From positions 1 through 64,000 of the forward strand of contig CAYWRZ010000011.1 of NCBI GenBank assembly GCA_964460845.1: a DNA stretch of 64,000 nucleotides. The letters are read 5' to 3'. A program made the position numbers and the translations under genes. This document shows positions 43,530 to 52,731 of the stretch, piece after piece (positions within the stretch are counted from its first letter, which is position 1; the number at the start of each line of letters is the position of its first letter). Below the pieces are notes generated by a model. That model did no database searches, was not told where the DNA came from, and saw only the letters and a list, made by a program, of their open reading frames with translations. Source of the DNA: CAYWRZ01 sp964460845. Its GTDB lineage: Bacteria > Bacteroidota > Bacteroidia > Flavobacteriales_D > UBA2798.

Positions 43530-44300
43530 TCAGAGCCGCTTGGCCCGGTTCCAGTACACGTCCATCTCGGCCAGGGTCATTTCACCCAACTGCTTGCCGT
43601 CTTTCGCCGACTCCGTTTCGAGGTACTGAAAACGCCGGATAAACTTACGGTTGGTCTTTTCAAGCGCATCTTCCGGATTTACACCAATAAAACGGGCGTA
43701 ATTGATTATCGAAAACAACAGATCGCCCAGCTCTTCCTCCACATGAGGCGAATTTTGATCCACCTCGGCTTTCAGCTCCTGCAGCTCCTCTTCCACTTTC
43801 TCCCAAACCTGCTCCCTATTGTCCCAATCAAAACCGATGCCCCTTGCCTTCTCCTGTATCCGTGTGGCTTTCACCATAGCCGGAAGCGAACGGGGTACGC
43901 CCGACAACACCGATTTATTGCCTGTTTTAAGCTTTATTTTTTCCCAATTGGCTTTTACCTCTTCCTCGTCTTTCACCTTTACATCGCCGTAAATATGCGG
44001 ATGGCGTTCTACCAATTTGTCGCAAACGCTGTGCAACACGTCGGCTACATCAAAATCGCCGGTTTCGGAAGCGATACGCGCATAAAATACCAGGTGAAGC
44101 ATCAGATCGCCCAGCTCTTTTTTGATCTCGTTCGTATCCTTGTCCAAAATAGCATCGGCCAGTTCGTAAGTCTCTTCTATGGTAAGGGTCCGGAGCGTTT
44201 CAAAGGTCTGTTTGCGATCCCAGGGGCAGCCGGTACGGAGCTCGTCCATAATCGTTAGCAAACGCGCAAATGCCTTTTGTTTTTCTTCCATTGAGTGCAT
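43530..44300 (-). CDS. mazG: Nucleoside triphosphate pyrophosphohydrolase
   Basis: The 256-aa MazG hydrolyses non-canonical or excess NTPs to NMP and diphosphate. The ATG at 44300 gives the N-terminus MHSMEEKQKAFARLLTIMDELRTGCPWDRKQTFETL usual for the family. Two MazG modules are seen: EETYELADAILDKDTNEIKKELGDLMLHLVFYARIA and EEELQELKAEVDQNSPHVEEELGDLLFSIINYAR. Both have the EExxE-type metal ligands. It is divergent from the PagL-like gene, 32 bp apart. Confidence 0.94.
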   Translation of the reverse strand: MHSMEEKQKAFARLLTIMDELRTGCPWDRKQTFETLRTLTIEETYELADAILDKDTNEIKKELGDLMLHLVFYARIASETGDFDVADVLHSVCDKLVERHPHIYGDVKVKDEEEVKANWEKIKLKTGNKSVLSGVPRSLPAMVKATRIQEKARGIGFDWDNREQVWEKVEEELQELKAEVDQNSPHVEEELGDLLFSIINYARFIGVNPEDALEKTNRKFIRRFQYLETESAKDGKQLGEMTLAEMDVYWNRAKRL

Positions 44301-44332
44301 GAAAGTAAAGGTAGGATTTTTATTTTTACACC

Positions 44333-45436
44333 ATGTGGAAAAACGCGCTGATACTGCTCTGCATCCTGACCGGCAGCCGCTACTTACAGGCACAGGACAC
44401 GCTACCGTTCAGCATCGGTGCAAGAGGCCAGTATGGTTTCCTGATAGCGCATCATCATTCGATGGCACACCTCGTTACCCGTCATATTCCTTCGGCCGAA
44501 CTATTTGCCGAATTTGGAGTAAGCGGGAAAAAGCCCTGGCACCACCAATACCGCAGGCCTTCTTACGGCTTTTCTTTTTATACCGGGCAGGTAAACCCGG
44601 AGCTTACGGGTTCGGCTTTTGCCCTGCTGACCTACCTCAACCTGCATATCGTGGAACGGCAGCGCTTTGAATGGAATTTCCGGATGGGAATCGGTCCGGG
44701 ATATATCCATAAAATATTTTCGCCCGAAACGAACAACCGCAACAATGCCATCGGCTCGCATTTCAATGCCGCTATACTGATGAGCAGCGGTCTGCGCTGG
44801 AAAGGCAACACCTTCGATTGGGGAGCGGGACTCTCGTTTCTTCATTTTTCCAACGGTGCCTTTAAAACCCCTAACCTGGGTATTAACCTGCCTTCGCTCT
44901 ACGCCGACCTTCGATATCACATACGCCGAAACCCTGTAAGACGCTTGCCAGAAGGAACTCCTTCTTTCAAAAAACATTGGTATTTCAGTGCGCTGCTTTC
45001 GGGCGGACTAAAAGAAATTTTGCCTTCGGGAGGTCAAAAATATCCCGTTACGGATCTGTCGGTTTTTGCTACCCGGCAATACTCGCCCCGATCTGGAATT
45101 TCTTTCGGAGCCGATGTATTCTATAATTCGTCACTCCCTGTACTGCAAAAAAACGCCACAGGAGAGGTGTACCCCGATCTGTCTTTCGTACAGGTAGGTG
45201 TACATGCCGGTTATGAAATGGGGCTCGACCATTTAAAAATCCTTTTTCAGACAGGCGGATACCTGCACAGCCGCTACAAAACCGACGGGTCGATTTACCA
45301 ACGGGTCGGATTGCGGTACTATTTCCCCTCAAACCTCATCGTACACCTTTCCCTCAAAACACACCTTGCCAAAGCCGATTATGCCGAAATAGGAATAGGT
45401 TACCGGTTTAAATCCCGCTCGCATGAGAAGCAATAA
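44333..45436 (+). CDS. Acyloxyacyl hydrolase (PagL-like lipid A deacylase)
   Basis: The 367-aa outer-membrane protein has a signal peptide (MWKNALILLCILTGSRYLQA) and a beta-barrel of about eight strands or more. The key PagL motif H-x-S-N is present as FLHFSNGAFKTPNLGIN, which would supply the catalytic His and Ser. Bacteroidota members carry an extra C-terminal region as here (about 200-367). The predicted activity is removal of an acyl chain from lipid A. Expression with the downstream head-GIN lipoprotein (14-bp overlap) is likely. Confidence 0.85.
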   Translation: MWKNALILLCILTGSRYLQAQDTLPFSIGARGQYGFLIAHHHSMAHLVTRHIPSAELFAEFGVSGKKPWHHQYRRPSYGFSFYTGQVNPELTGSAFALLTYLNLHIVERQRFEWNFRMGIGPGYIHKIFSPETNNRNNAIGSHFNAAILMSSGLRWKGNTFDWGAGLSFLHFSNGAFKTPNLGINLPSLYADLRYHIRRNPVRRLPEGTPSFKKHWYFSALLSGGLKEILPSGGQKYPVTDLSVFATRQYSPRSGISFGADVFYNSSLPVLQKNATGEVYPDLSFVQVGVHAGYEMGLDHLKILFQTGGYLHSRYKTDGSIYQRVGLRYYFPSNLIVHLSLKTHLAKADYAEIGIGYRFKSRSHEKQ

Positions 45437-46160
45437 ATGGAGCTACTGCCTATGGGGGCTGCTTATGCTGGTGGCCTGTCAAAAAGAATCGGCGCCCGAT
45501 TGCCTGAAAAGCACGGGGCCGGAGACGGAAGAGCTGCGTGCTGCACCTCCCTTTCAGCGCATTGATTTAGACGACAATATAGACCTTGAGATAAGCCGCG
45601 ATTCGGTGTTTTCGATCCGGGTAAAGGGCGGGAAAAACCTCTTAGGTAAAATAGAAACTTCGGTGAACGAAGGCGTACTTCGTATCCGCAACCACAACCG
45701 TTGCAATTTTGTAAGAAGCTACAAAAGGAGGCTTACGGTACAAGTAAGCACCCCTACGCTCGACAAAATAAGCTATTACGGCAGCGGAACCATACGAAGC
45801 GCAGGCACACTGGATTTTCCGGTACTTACGCTCGAAGGAAAAAATTCGGGAAGCGAGCTGTTCCTTTCGCTCGATTGCGATTCACTTTATGCGCTTATTC
45901 ATACTGGCGTAAGCAATCTTTACCTGTCGGGAAAAAGCGATTACGTATATTTATATTCTATCGGCAGCAGTATTTTTTATGCAGGCGATCTCGAAGGGGG
46001 TTACGTACATGCCAGCAACGGATCGACGGGTAATTTTCATGTAAATGCCCGCGAGTTTCTACATGCCGAAATTCGTTCGCGTAGCAATATTCTGTACCGG
46101 GGCAATCCGCAAATTTCACTTCGCACAGAGGGTACGGGTAAGCTGCTTCGTTACGACTGA
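45423..46160 (+). CDS. Head-GIN (DUF2807) lipoprotein
   Basis: The 245-aa protein has a lipoprotein signal ending at Cys20 (LLMLVAC-QKE). The mature part is a head-GIN/DUF2807 beta-helix: FQRIDLDDNIDLEISRDSVFSIRVKGGKNLLGKIETSVNEGVLRIRN is the typical opening, then regular strands with Gly/Ser turns. These are probably periplasmic or outer-membrane lipoproteins; the function is not known. Confidence 0.88.
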   Translation: MRSNKWSYCLWGLLMLVACQKESAPDCLKSTGPETEELRAAPPFQRIDLDDNIDLEISRDSVFSIRVKGGKNLLGKIETSVNEGVLRIRNHNRCNFVRSYKRRLTVQVSTPTLDKISYYGSGTIRSAGTLDFPVLTLEGKNSGSELFLSLDCDSLYALIHTGVSNLYLSGKSDYVYLYSIGSSIFYAGDLEGGYVHASNGSTGNFHVNAREFLHAEIRSRSNILYRGNPQISLRTEGTGKLLRYD

Positions 46161-46176
46161 ACCCGGCATAAGGGCG

Positions 46177-46986
46177 CTATAAAAGCGTAACCCGGACAAA
46201 CGTAAATTCCATTTCGCCTTCGCCTAGATGAGTCACTTTTTGAGCCAAAAAAGAAGTTTCACTTTCCCAGGCAATGCTTTCTAAACCGTAACCTTCCAGA
46301 TCAAGCTCCCAGCGTAGCTGCAATCCCTTTTCGGTATCGTATTCAAACAACTGTATTCCATTAGCAGAAAACTCAGCTATCAGATCCACATTGGAGCAGA
46401 TGATACGTCGGCCCGAGGGCGAGGCCACCGGAATTCCGTAGGCAAAATGATCCTTCTCCGTATGCGGATCGAGTATTTTCCACCCCCTCCATTCGTACCC
46501 ATGTACTTCCACTACATGAAGTCCGAAATTTAATTTACCCTGATACCGGTATTCGACATACTGCTCGCCTGCATCGTCGTGCGTCACCGATTGATACTCA
46601 ATTTTTTTCTTATCAAAAGAAAACACAAGCCGATCAGCCTGACGTTGCACTTCCCCAGCGTTAAGTTTCATAAGCCGGTATTCTTCCCGATCGGCACATT
46701 CTTCGATCGCGGCGCGGGTTTCTCGTGTACAATAGACATACAGTCCGGGAAATTTAAGGGTATCGCCCAGCGCAGCCACACGCTTGTATTCGGCCTCGGT
46801 CACCTCTGTCAGGGTGAATAATTCTTCGGCTTGTAAAGAAGGTGATTCTTCGGCAGCTTCGCTTGTTTCGTCAAGCAAAGCCGTAGTATCTACAGATGGC
46901 GTTTTATCTCGCGACTCCTTTGTTTCGGAAGGAGTGCCACAAGCTACACAAAAAACAAGCAGGGGTATAAAATAAGGTTTCATCAC
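46177..46986 (-). CDS. Putative lipoprotein of unknown function
   Basis: The 269-aa protein begins MMKPYFIPLLVFCVAC, with lipobox ending at Cys16, followed by a Ser/Thr/Glu-rich linker (about 20-50). The mature domain (about 55-269) is beta-rich, with 'VVEVHGYEWRGWKILDPHTEKDHFAYGIPVASPSGRRIICSNVD', which resembles a beta-propeller-like or YncE-type repeat. A short conserved 'FAYGIPVASPSGRRII' could help to identify the family. I do not recognise it. The start may be the second Met (46983). Confidence 0.7.
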   Translation of the reverse strand: MMKPYFIPLLVFCVACGTPSETKESRDKTPSVDTTALLDETSEAAEESPSLQAEELFTLTEVTEAEYKRVAALGDTLKFPGLYVYCTRETRAAIEECADREEYRLMKLNAGEVQRQADRLVFSFDKKKIEYQSVTHDDAGEQYVEYRYQGKLNFGLHVVEVHGYEWRGWKILDPHTEKDHFAYGIPVASPSGRRIICSNVDLIAEFSANGIQLFEYDTEKGLQLRWELDLEGYGLESIAWESETSFLAQKVTHLGEGEMEFTFVRVTLL

Positions 46987-46995
46987 ATTGCCTGA

Positions 46996-47799
46996 TTAGG
47001 CCGTTAAACGCACCTGAAAGCCCGAATGATTACGCAGGTTGATCACCCCCCCTCCTGCAAAAAGGAGGTATTGTCCTTTAATTCCTTCGAGCACTCCGCC
47101 TACCTCGGGTGTTTTGAGCAGATTGAGACTCACTATTTTTTGCGGATACCGCAGCACGGGGTAGTTCATCACGGTCAGGGTATCGTCTGGGCAGACATAT
47201 TCCCTCAGCGATTCGTCGAGCAATACGGAGGCTGCGCTTTTACGCTCACGGAGATCAACATCCTGAGCCACTTGATTTTTCAGCATTTTCTGCCAGTGGG
47301 TCTTATCGGGCAAGTATTTTTTAAGATCCACTTCTATGGCACCGGCTAACTGCCTGTAAGGCACTTTGGCAAACAGAATAGCCTCACTGGCTCCCTGATC
47401 AATCCACCGGGTAGGCACCTGTGTAAGCCGGGTAACGCCTACTTTTACGTCTGACGAGAGGGCCAGATAGACATAATGCGGCTGCACATGATGGTTTTTC
47501 TCCCATTCGGGATCGCGGCCTTCGCCCAAATGTCCACGGCAGAGCTCGGGGCGGATAATACATTCTGCGTTTTCGGGCGCATTCATGAAGCAGGGGTAGC
47601 AGAAGCCCTGTCCGAAGGCTTTTTTGGTCTCGCGGCCACAAACCACACAGAATATGCGGTGTTGAAAAGAGAGGGTTAAATGCTTGCCCAGCAGCTCGTT
47701 TAGCGAAACTTCGATACCGTCGAGCACGAGCGCGTACTGCACCGTATCTGCGTGGATCGTACGCATTTTATGAAGGGTACCAATAGTGTCTATTGTCAT
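46996..47799 (-). CDS. DUF2797 protein with GIY-YIG-like segment
   Basis: The 267-aa protein is of the DUF2797 family. A zinc-ribbon-like part has CVVCGRETKKAFGQGFCYPCF (four cysteines), and HYVYLALSSDVKVGVTRLTQVPTRWIDQGASEAIL resembles a GIY-YIG domain. The end, GVLEGIKGQYLLFAGGGVINLRNHSGFQV, is conserved across the family. Nuclease activity has not been shown, to my knowledge. It is nine bases from the start of the lipoprotein gene downstream and is probably transcribed with it. Confidence 0.9.
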   Translation of the reverse strand: MTIDTIGTLHKMRTIHADTVQYALVLDGIEVSLNELLGKHLTLSFQHRIFCVVCGRETKKAFGQGFCYPCFMNAPENAECIIRPELCRGHLGEGRDPEWEKNHHVQPHYVYLALSSDVKVGVTRLTQVPTRWIDQGASEAILFAKVPYRQLAGAIEVDLKKYLPDKTHWQKMLKNQVAQDVDLRERKSAASVLLDESLREYVCPDDTLTVMNYPVLRYPQKIVSLNLLKTPEVGGVLEGIKGQYLLFAGGGVINLRNHSGFQVRLTA

Positions 47800-47882
47800 T
47801 TGACGCTAAAGATAAACAACGGGTAGAAACTTCGCGCATTGTCCTTTTTATTAATTTTAGGCACATAATGTAATGAACCTGC

Positions 47883-49397
47883 ATGCCTTTTAATTCAATT
47901 TTTTCGTGGCTCATAAAAAAGCGTATTCACCAGATCGAGCTATTTACCAAATATCCCGATGAAGTACAGGAGGAGCTGTGGGGAAAACTTATCCGCAGCG
48001 CAAAAGATACCGAATGGGGAAAGCAGCACGGCTATGACTCGATAAACAATTACGATACTTTCCGCGAGCGGGTGCCGCTACAGGAGTATGAAGACGTAAA
48101 GCCCTATGTGGACAGGCTGGTAAAAGGCGAGCAAAATCTGTTATGGCCGGGCGAAGTGAAATGGTTTGCCAAATCGTCGGGTACGACCAGCGAAAAGAGC
48201 AAATACATCCCCGTGACCCGCGAAGCGTTGGAGAACTGCCATTATAAAGGCGGAAAAGATCTTCTTTCGCTGTATTACCATAATTATCCCAACCGCAAGC
48301 TCTACAAAGGCAAGCACCTTGTTGTAGGCGGCAGCGCACAGATCAACTACCTCAGCGCCGATTCGTATTTCGGTGACCTGTCGGCCATCATCATCAAAAA
48401 CCTTCCCTTTTGGGTAGAATTGCGCCGTATTCCGCACCGCAGCATTGCGCTCTTGTCGGAATGGGAAGAGAAAATCGAAAAGATGGCCCTATCGACCATT
48501 CACCAGGACGTGTATCTTTTGGCCGGCGTACCTTCGTGGACACTGGTGCTGCTCAAGCGGGTGCTCGAAATTACGGGCAAAGACAACATCGCCGACGTAT
48601 GGCCCAGAATAGAACTGTTCATGCACGGCGGAGTAAGCTTTGCGCCCTACCGCGAACAATTCAAAAAGCTGATCCGAAAAGACGACATGAATTACGTAGA
48701 AACCTACAACGCTTCGGAAGGTTTCTTCGGCATTCAGGATACGAGCGACAAGCCGGAAATGCTGCTGATGCTGGATTACGGGATTTTTTACGAATTTATT
48801 CCCTTAGACGAGCTGGGGCAAACGAATCCGAAAGCAATTCCGCTGTGGGAAGTGGAAATCGGGAAAAATTACGCCATGGTTATTTCGACCAATGCCGGTC
48901 TTTGGCGTTACCTTATCGGCGATACCGTGCGCTTTACCTCAAAAGCGCCCTACCGCTTTGTGATTACAGGCCGTACCCGCCATTTTATCAATGCCTTTGG
49001 CGAAGAGCTGATTGTGGACAATGCCGATAAGGCCATTGCTATTGCCTGTGAAAGAACGCACACGCAGATAAGAGAATACACCGCCGCGCCTATTTATATG
49101 AGCGAAACCGAAACCGGCGGACACGAATGGATCATTGAGTTTGAAACCCCTCCGGAGAACCCGGCGTTTTTTGTAGAAGTGCTTGACAATGCCTTAAAAG
49201 CGCTCAATTCCGATTACGAAGCCAAACGTTCGGCCAATCTTACCCTTCGTTTACCTGTATTGCATATAGCTCCCGTTGGCACGTTTTATGCTTGGCTTAA
49301 ATCCAAAGGGAAGTTAGGCGGCCAGCATAAAGTACCCCGCCTCTCTAACGACCGGCAGCATTTGGAAGAAATTCTCGCGCTCATCCATACACACTAA
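47883..49397 (+). CDS. GH3 auxin-responsive promoter-like acyl-adenylate family protein
   Basis: The 504-aa protein is of the bacterial GH3 family in the ANL-like adenylating superfamily. ATP-binding segments are seen in FAKSSGTTSEKSKYIPVT (the P-loop-like Ser/Thr/Gly motif), ETYNASEGFFGIQD and FVITGRTRHFINAFGEEL. Plant GH3 enzymes join amino acids to hormone acids; the bacterial substrates are unknown. The gene stands next to a predicted propeller protein and a deoxynucleoside kinase, an arrangement common in this phylum as I recall. Confidence 0.9.
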   Translation: MPFNSIFSWLIKKRIHQIELFTKYPDEVQEELWGKLIRSAKDTEWGKQHGYDSINNYDTFRERVPLQEYEDVKPYVDRLVKGEQNLLWPGEVKWFAKSSGTTSEKSKYIPVTREALENCHYKGGKDLLSLYYHNYPNRKLYKGKHLVVGGSAQINYLSADSYFGDLSAIIIKNLPFWVELRRIPHRSIALLSEWEEKIEKMALSTIHQDVYLLAGVPSWTLVLLKRVLEITGKDNIADVWPRIELFMHGGVSFAPYREQFKKLIRKDDMNYVETYNASEGFFGIQDTSDKPEMLLMLDYGIFYEFIPLDELGQTNPKAIPLWEVEIGKNYAMVISTNAGLWRYLIGDTVRFTSKAPYRFVITGRTRHFINAFGEELIVDNADKAIAIACERTHTQIREYTAAPIYMSETETGGHEWIIEFETPPENPAFFVEVLDNALKALNSDYEAKRSANLTLRLPVLHIAPVGTFYAWLKSKGKLGGQHKVPRLSNDRQHLEEILALIHTH

Positions 49398-49400
49398 ACG

Positions 49401-50189
49401 TTGATTATACCGGCACTTGTTTCGCTTTTAGGGCTCGCAACGCCCGACACCCTCACGGCAGCTCCGATAGCGCGCATTGAGGTCAGGGCCGATTTTTTCA
49501 CGACCGACAACCTCGGCAATTGTTACGTGATTCGCAAAGACGAGCTGCTCAAATACAGTCCTTCGGGCGACTCGCTCAGCAGCCAAAGCATCAAAAGTTT
49601 GGGTTCCATCACCTTTGTCGATGCCGCAAACTCGCTCCGAATTCTGCTTTTTTACCGTGATTTGTTCAGACTGGTACTGCTCGATAACACCCTCAGTCAG
49701 CAGGGCGAAGCCGTACAGCTCGATCGTATCGGTTATCCCTTTGCGCAGTTGGTTTGCCAATCGCCCAATAACCAAAACATTTGGCTTTACGAAACCGAAG
49801 AGTTCCGTTTGTTACGGCTCGATCGCAACATGCAGCCCTTACAAAACTCAGGCAATCTCTCGCAGGTATTAGGCTATGGCATCAACCCTGATTTCATGCA
49901 GGAATACGACAACCGGCTGTACCTGAACGATCCGCAGCGCGGTGTGCTGGTCTTTGATATGTTCGGCACTTATTACAAGACTATTCCGCTGAAAGGGCTG
50001 CGCCGTTTCCAGGTCACCGACCGGGGCATTTTTTACCTGCGCGACAGGCAGCTTTATCGTTTCGACCTGCTCGGGTTGACAGAAGAGGAAATCGTACTTC
50101 CGTTTCAGGGTATCAAAGGCTTTCGGATCGAGAAGCAGCAGTTATTTCTTCAAACGGAAGATTTTATCCATATCTTCCCCATTCGGTAA
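49401..50189 (+). CDS. Probable beta-propeller-like protein of unknown function
   Basis: This 262-aa protein has only a TTG start (49401), four bases after the GH3 stop. The N-terminus IIPALVSLLGLATPDTLTAAP may be a short signal sequence. The rest is made of beta repeats such as DNLGNCYVIRKDELLKYSPSGD, QNIWLYETEEFRLLRLDRNM and NRLYLNDPQRGVLVFDMFGTYYK, typical for six- or seven-bladed propellers. I do not recognise the family. It is likely co-transcribed with the GH3 gene. Confidence 0.75.
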   Translation: MIIPALVSLLGLATPDTLTAAPIARIEVRADFFTTDNLGNCYVIRKDELLKYSPSGDSLSSQSIKSLGSITFVDAANSLRILLFYRDLFRLVLLDNTLSQQGEAVQLDRIGYPFAQLVCQSPNNQNIWLYETEEFRLLRLDRNMQPLQNSGNLSQVLGYGINPDFMQEYDNRLYLNDPQRGVLVFDMFGTYYKTIPLKGLRRFQVTDRGIFYLRDRQLYRFDLLGLTEEEIVLPFQGIKGFRIEKQQLFLQTEDFIHIFPIR

Positions 50190-50273
50190 AAAATTCTATT
50201 TTTGGGGTGCTGTTCGTGTGGCTTGCCGCCTTACGGCCAATACATTAATTTTCAGGTTCGAAAAACGTTGCTT

Positions 50274-50897
50274 ATGCATATTGCGATTGCAGGAAACATT
50301 GGCTCCGGCAAAACAACCCTCACCACGTTGCTCGCCAATCATTACAAGTGGGAAGCGCATTATGAAGACGTTTCTACGAATCCCTATATCAACGACTTCT
50401 ACGAAGATATGCAGCGTTGGTCGTTCAACCTGCAGATCTACTTTCTGAACACCCGTTTTACGCAGGTGCAGGATATACGTACCCGTAAAAAGAACGTAAT
50501 CCAGGATCGTACGATTTACGAAGACGCCTACATCTTCGCGCCCAACCTCCATGCGATGGGACTGATGACCACGCGCGACTTTGAGAATTATTTCTCGCTG
50601 TTTTCGCTGATGGAGTCTTTTATCGCGCCACCCGACCTGCTCATATACCTGCGCGCCGGTGTGCCTACGCTGGTCAATCATATTCAAAGTCGGGGACGCG
50701 AATACGAAGAAAGCATCCGGCTCGACTACCTCAAGCGGCTCAACGAGCGTTACGAAGCCTTTATTTCTCAGTACGACAAGGGCAAGCTGCTTATCGTAGA
50801 TGTGGATAACAATAAATTTCCTTCCAGCAAAGAAGATTTGGGGCAAATCATCCGGAATATCGACGCCGAGGTGCACGGGTTGTTTAAGAGCAAATAA
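50274..50897 (+). CDS. Deoxynucleoside kinase
   Basis: The 207-aa enzyme phosphorylates deoxynucleosides in salvage. It starts at the ATG at 50274 with MHIAIAGNIGSGKTTL (P-loop GNIGSGKTT). The LID and base-binding parts include IQDRTIYEDAYIFAPNLHAMG and DLLIYLRAGVPTLVNHIQSRGREYEESIRLDYLKRLNERYE, as in the dNK/dGK/dAK family. The longer frame upstream covers a non-conserved leader. Confidence 0.94.
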   Translation: MHIAIAGNIGSGKTTLTTLLANHYKWEAHYEDVSTNPYINDFYEDMQRWSFNLQIYFLNTRFTQVQDIRTRKKNVIQDRTIYEDAYIFAPNLHAMGLMTTRDFENYFSLFSLMESFIAPPDLLIYLRAGVPTLVNHIQSRGREYEESIRLDYLKRLNERYEAFISQYDKGKLLIVDVDNNKFPSSKEDLGQIIRNIDAEVHGLFKSK

Positions 50898-50964
50898 GTT
50901 TTATACGTTTCTTCTGTATCTATCTTGCTCTTACTATATCCGCTTTTAACATTCTGTCTTAAAA

Positions 50965-51044
50965 TCACATAACCATCACTTAAAAATTGGCTGATAATCA
51001 GCTTGTTACTATTATAAATGTGTGATTTATCACATAACCATCAC
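50965..51044. repeat. Direct repeats and a CRP-like palindrome near an accessory gene
   Basis: TCACATAACCATCAC occurs at 50965-50979 and again at 51030-51044. The second copy overlaps TGTGAT-TT-ATCACA (51021-51034), a 14-bp palindrome. All lie in an AT-rich stretch of about 185 bp between two convergent genes, where neither gene needs a promoter. Their role is unknown. Confidence 0.5.
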
Positions 51045-51083
51045 ATAAGATCTTACCTTTAAGCAAGAGGCTGTAAATTAAGG

Positions 51084-52529
51084 TCAAGCCCAATAAGGCA
51101 AATAGCTGGCATATTTTCTCGATTTGCTTTCAGGATCATCTTCTTTGATAAGTCCTGCCTGTAAGGATTCTCTAATAATCCGGGATGCAATGGAATAATT
51201 ATGATCTTCTATTTTAAATCTTTCCCGCAAAGACTGATTAGTCATTTTCTCATTAGATACATATTTCAAACAGGCGTGCTGATAACATGCCCTTATTTTT
51301 TCGTTTTTATCTAACTGATTAAGCGTCTTATATCCATACATAGTAACTTTTGTTCTATTTTCTGCAACTACCACATTAACCGGCGGAAGTTGAAACAACT
51401 CATTATATGCAATAACCTTATCAAGTCCGCTACCCTTTTCCTCACAAAATCCCATTCTTCGCATCAAATCAGCCAACTTTTCATTACGGGATATATATCC
51501 GTCAATAAATCTTTCGGGAGTAACAAGTGGAATTCCTGGATTAGAAATTTCTATTCTGTCGATATAAATTTCAATCATGGGAAATCCCTTTTCTGATAAA
51601 TCCTGATGAATTAATGCATTAGCCACCAATTCACGAATAGCTATTTCGGGATACATTCTCGTATCTTTTCTGAGCGCCCTACCAATTTCTTCATTAGCCG
51701 GCAACTGGCTATTGATCCACTCTACCAATCCTTCAAAACCAATCGCATATCCTTTCACACCTGTTTGTTCCCTTTCGGTTTCCACTTTATTTTTTCCTTT
51801 ATATACAATCACTCTTATCGATTTCCGATCCAAACCCTCAAAATCTTTCAAGTGTTTGGCGAATAAGAAGGCTCCCAACTTAGTAATCGAATAGCCTTTA
51901 TCCTGTATAATCATTCCCTCTTCTACGAATTTATCAATCACGCCTTTTTGATCAGAAGGATAAGGTATTTGCATTAAATCGAAATAAGTTTCGGTGCTTA
52001 AAAGTCTTATAATATCTGCCGCTGTCTGATTTTCTTTCGCAATTTCTTTTTCAAAAGGAATAGCTTCTTTCCTCCATATTTTGCGTTGTTTTTCCGGAAA
52101 TTCATTTAACTTTCTTGTAATGCTGCCAATCCGAATATACGCCTGATGGAGAAATTCTATCGGTTGATTTTTTGCAGCAGGAATAATGTATATGGAAATA
52201 CGACGATGCGTGTCGTACGAAAATTCATATACTGAAAAATCTATTTTAGGGTTTAAGCGTGTCGCCAGCCAATGTTCCAGGTTTTCGCTTCCCTTAGCAT
52301 GTGTTTTCGCATTAAAAGAAGTTCCCTTAATCAGATGTGTACGATCCTCCACTCCGAATACAAGATATCCAGAAGGCTGATTATGAATACAGGCCGAATT
52401 GGAAAGTGCTGAAATACGCTCTCCTATTTCTTCAGGCGAATGAAAATTAAGTTTAAACTCTATCCACTCATTTTCATGCGGTTGACTCACTAAATGCTCA
52501 ACCAGCGCTCTAAGTTGCTGTAAATCCAT
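51084..52529 (-). CDS. AlbA_2/HATPase_c-4 putative DNA-binding ATPase (accessory)
   Basis: The 481-aa protein has an N-terminal Schlafen AlbA_2 domain (about 10-140, ENEWIEFKLNFHSPEEIGERISALSNSACI and GYLVFGVEDRTH). A HATPase_c_4 module follows (about 290-390, AIRELVANALIHQDLSEKGFPMIEIYIDRIEISNPG) and then winged-helix-like segments at the C-terminus. Proteins of this build occur as accessory or horizontally moved regulators. The coding sequence is visibly more AT-rich than its neighbours. It has no operon partner: spacers of about 185 and 200 bp separate it from both sides. Confidence 0.88.
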   Translation of the reverse strand: MDLQQLRALVEHLVSQPHENEWIEFKLNFHSPEEIGERISALSNSACIHNQPSGYLVFGVEDRTHLIKGTSFNAKTHAKGSENLEHWLATRLNPKIDFSVYEFSYDTHRRISIYIIPAAKNQPIEFLHQAYIRIGSITRKLNEFPEKQRKIWRKEAIPFEKEIAKENQTAADIIRLLSTETYFDLMQIPYPSDQKGVIDKFVEEGMIIQDKGYSITKLGAFLFAKHLKDFEGLDRKSIRVIVYKGKNKVETEREQTGVKGYAIGFEGLVEWINSQLPANEEIGRALRKDTRMYPEIAIRELVANALIHQDLSEKGFPMIEIYIDRIEISNPGIPLVTPERFIDGYISRNEKLADLMRRMGFCEEKGSGLDKVIAYNELFQLPPVNVVVAENRTKVTMYGYKTLNQLDKNEKIRACYQHACLKYVSNEKMTNQSLRERFKIEDHNYSIASRIIRESLQAGLIKEDDPESKSRKYASYLPYWA

Positions 52530-52731
52530 TTTCTATAAAATGCTTTAAATCCAATCTGTTACTTCCCCACTAATCAAATATAAATTTATTCACCACAATT
52601 TTATTGTACCCATTAAGTACAGATTTTTTTAACATCGCCCTGAATCTTGATAAAGTAGTCATAACTTAAAGCGAAATAAAAAATCTTCCCCGCTTAAAAT
52701 ATTTTACCTTGCCGTTCGTCTCCCTCTATAG

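Noticed and set aside
43374..44258. 294-codon plus-strand frame opposite mazG and the MORN gene
   Set aside because: Antisense to two well-supported genes; composition and lack of motifs mark it as a shadow.
50965..51044. Possible CRISPR array
   Set aside because: Only two copies of a short repeat with one spacer and no cas genes in the window.
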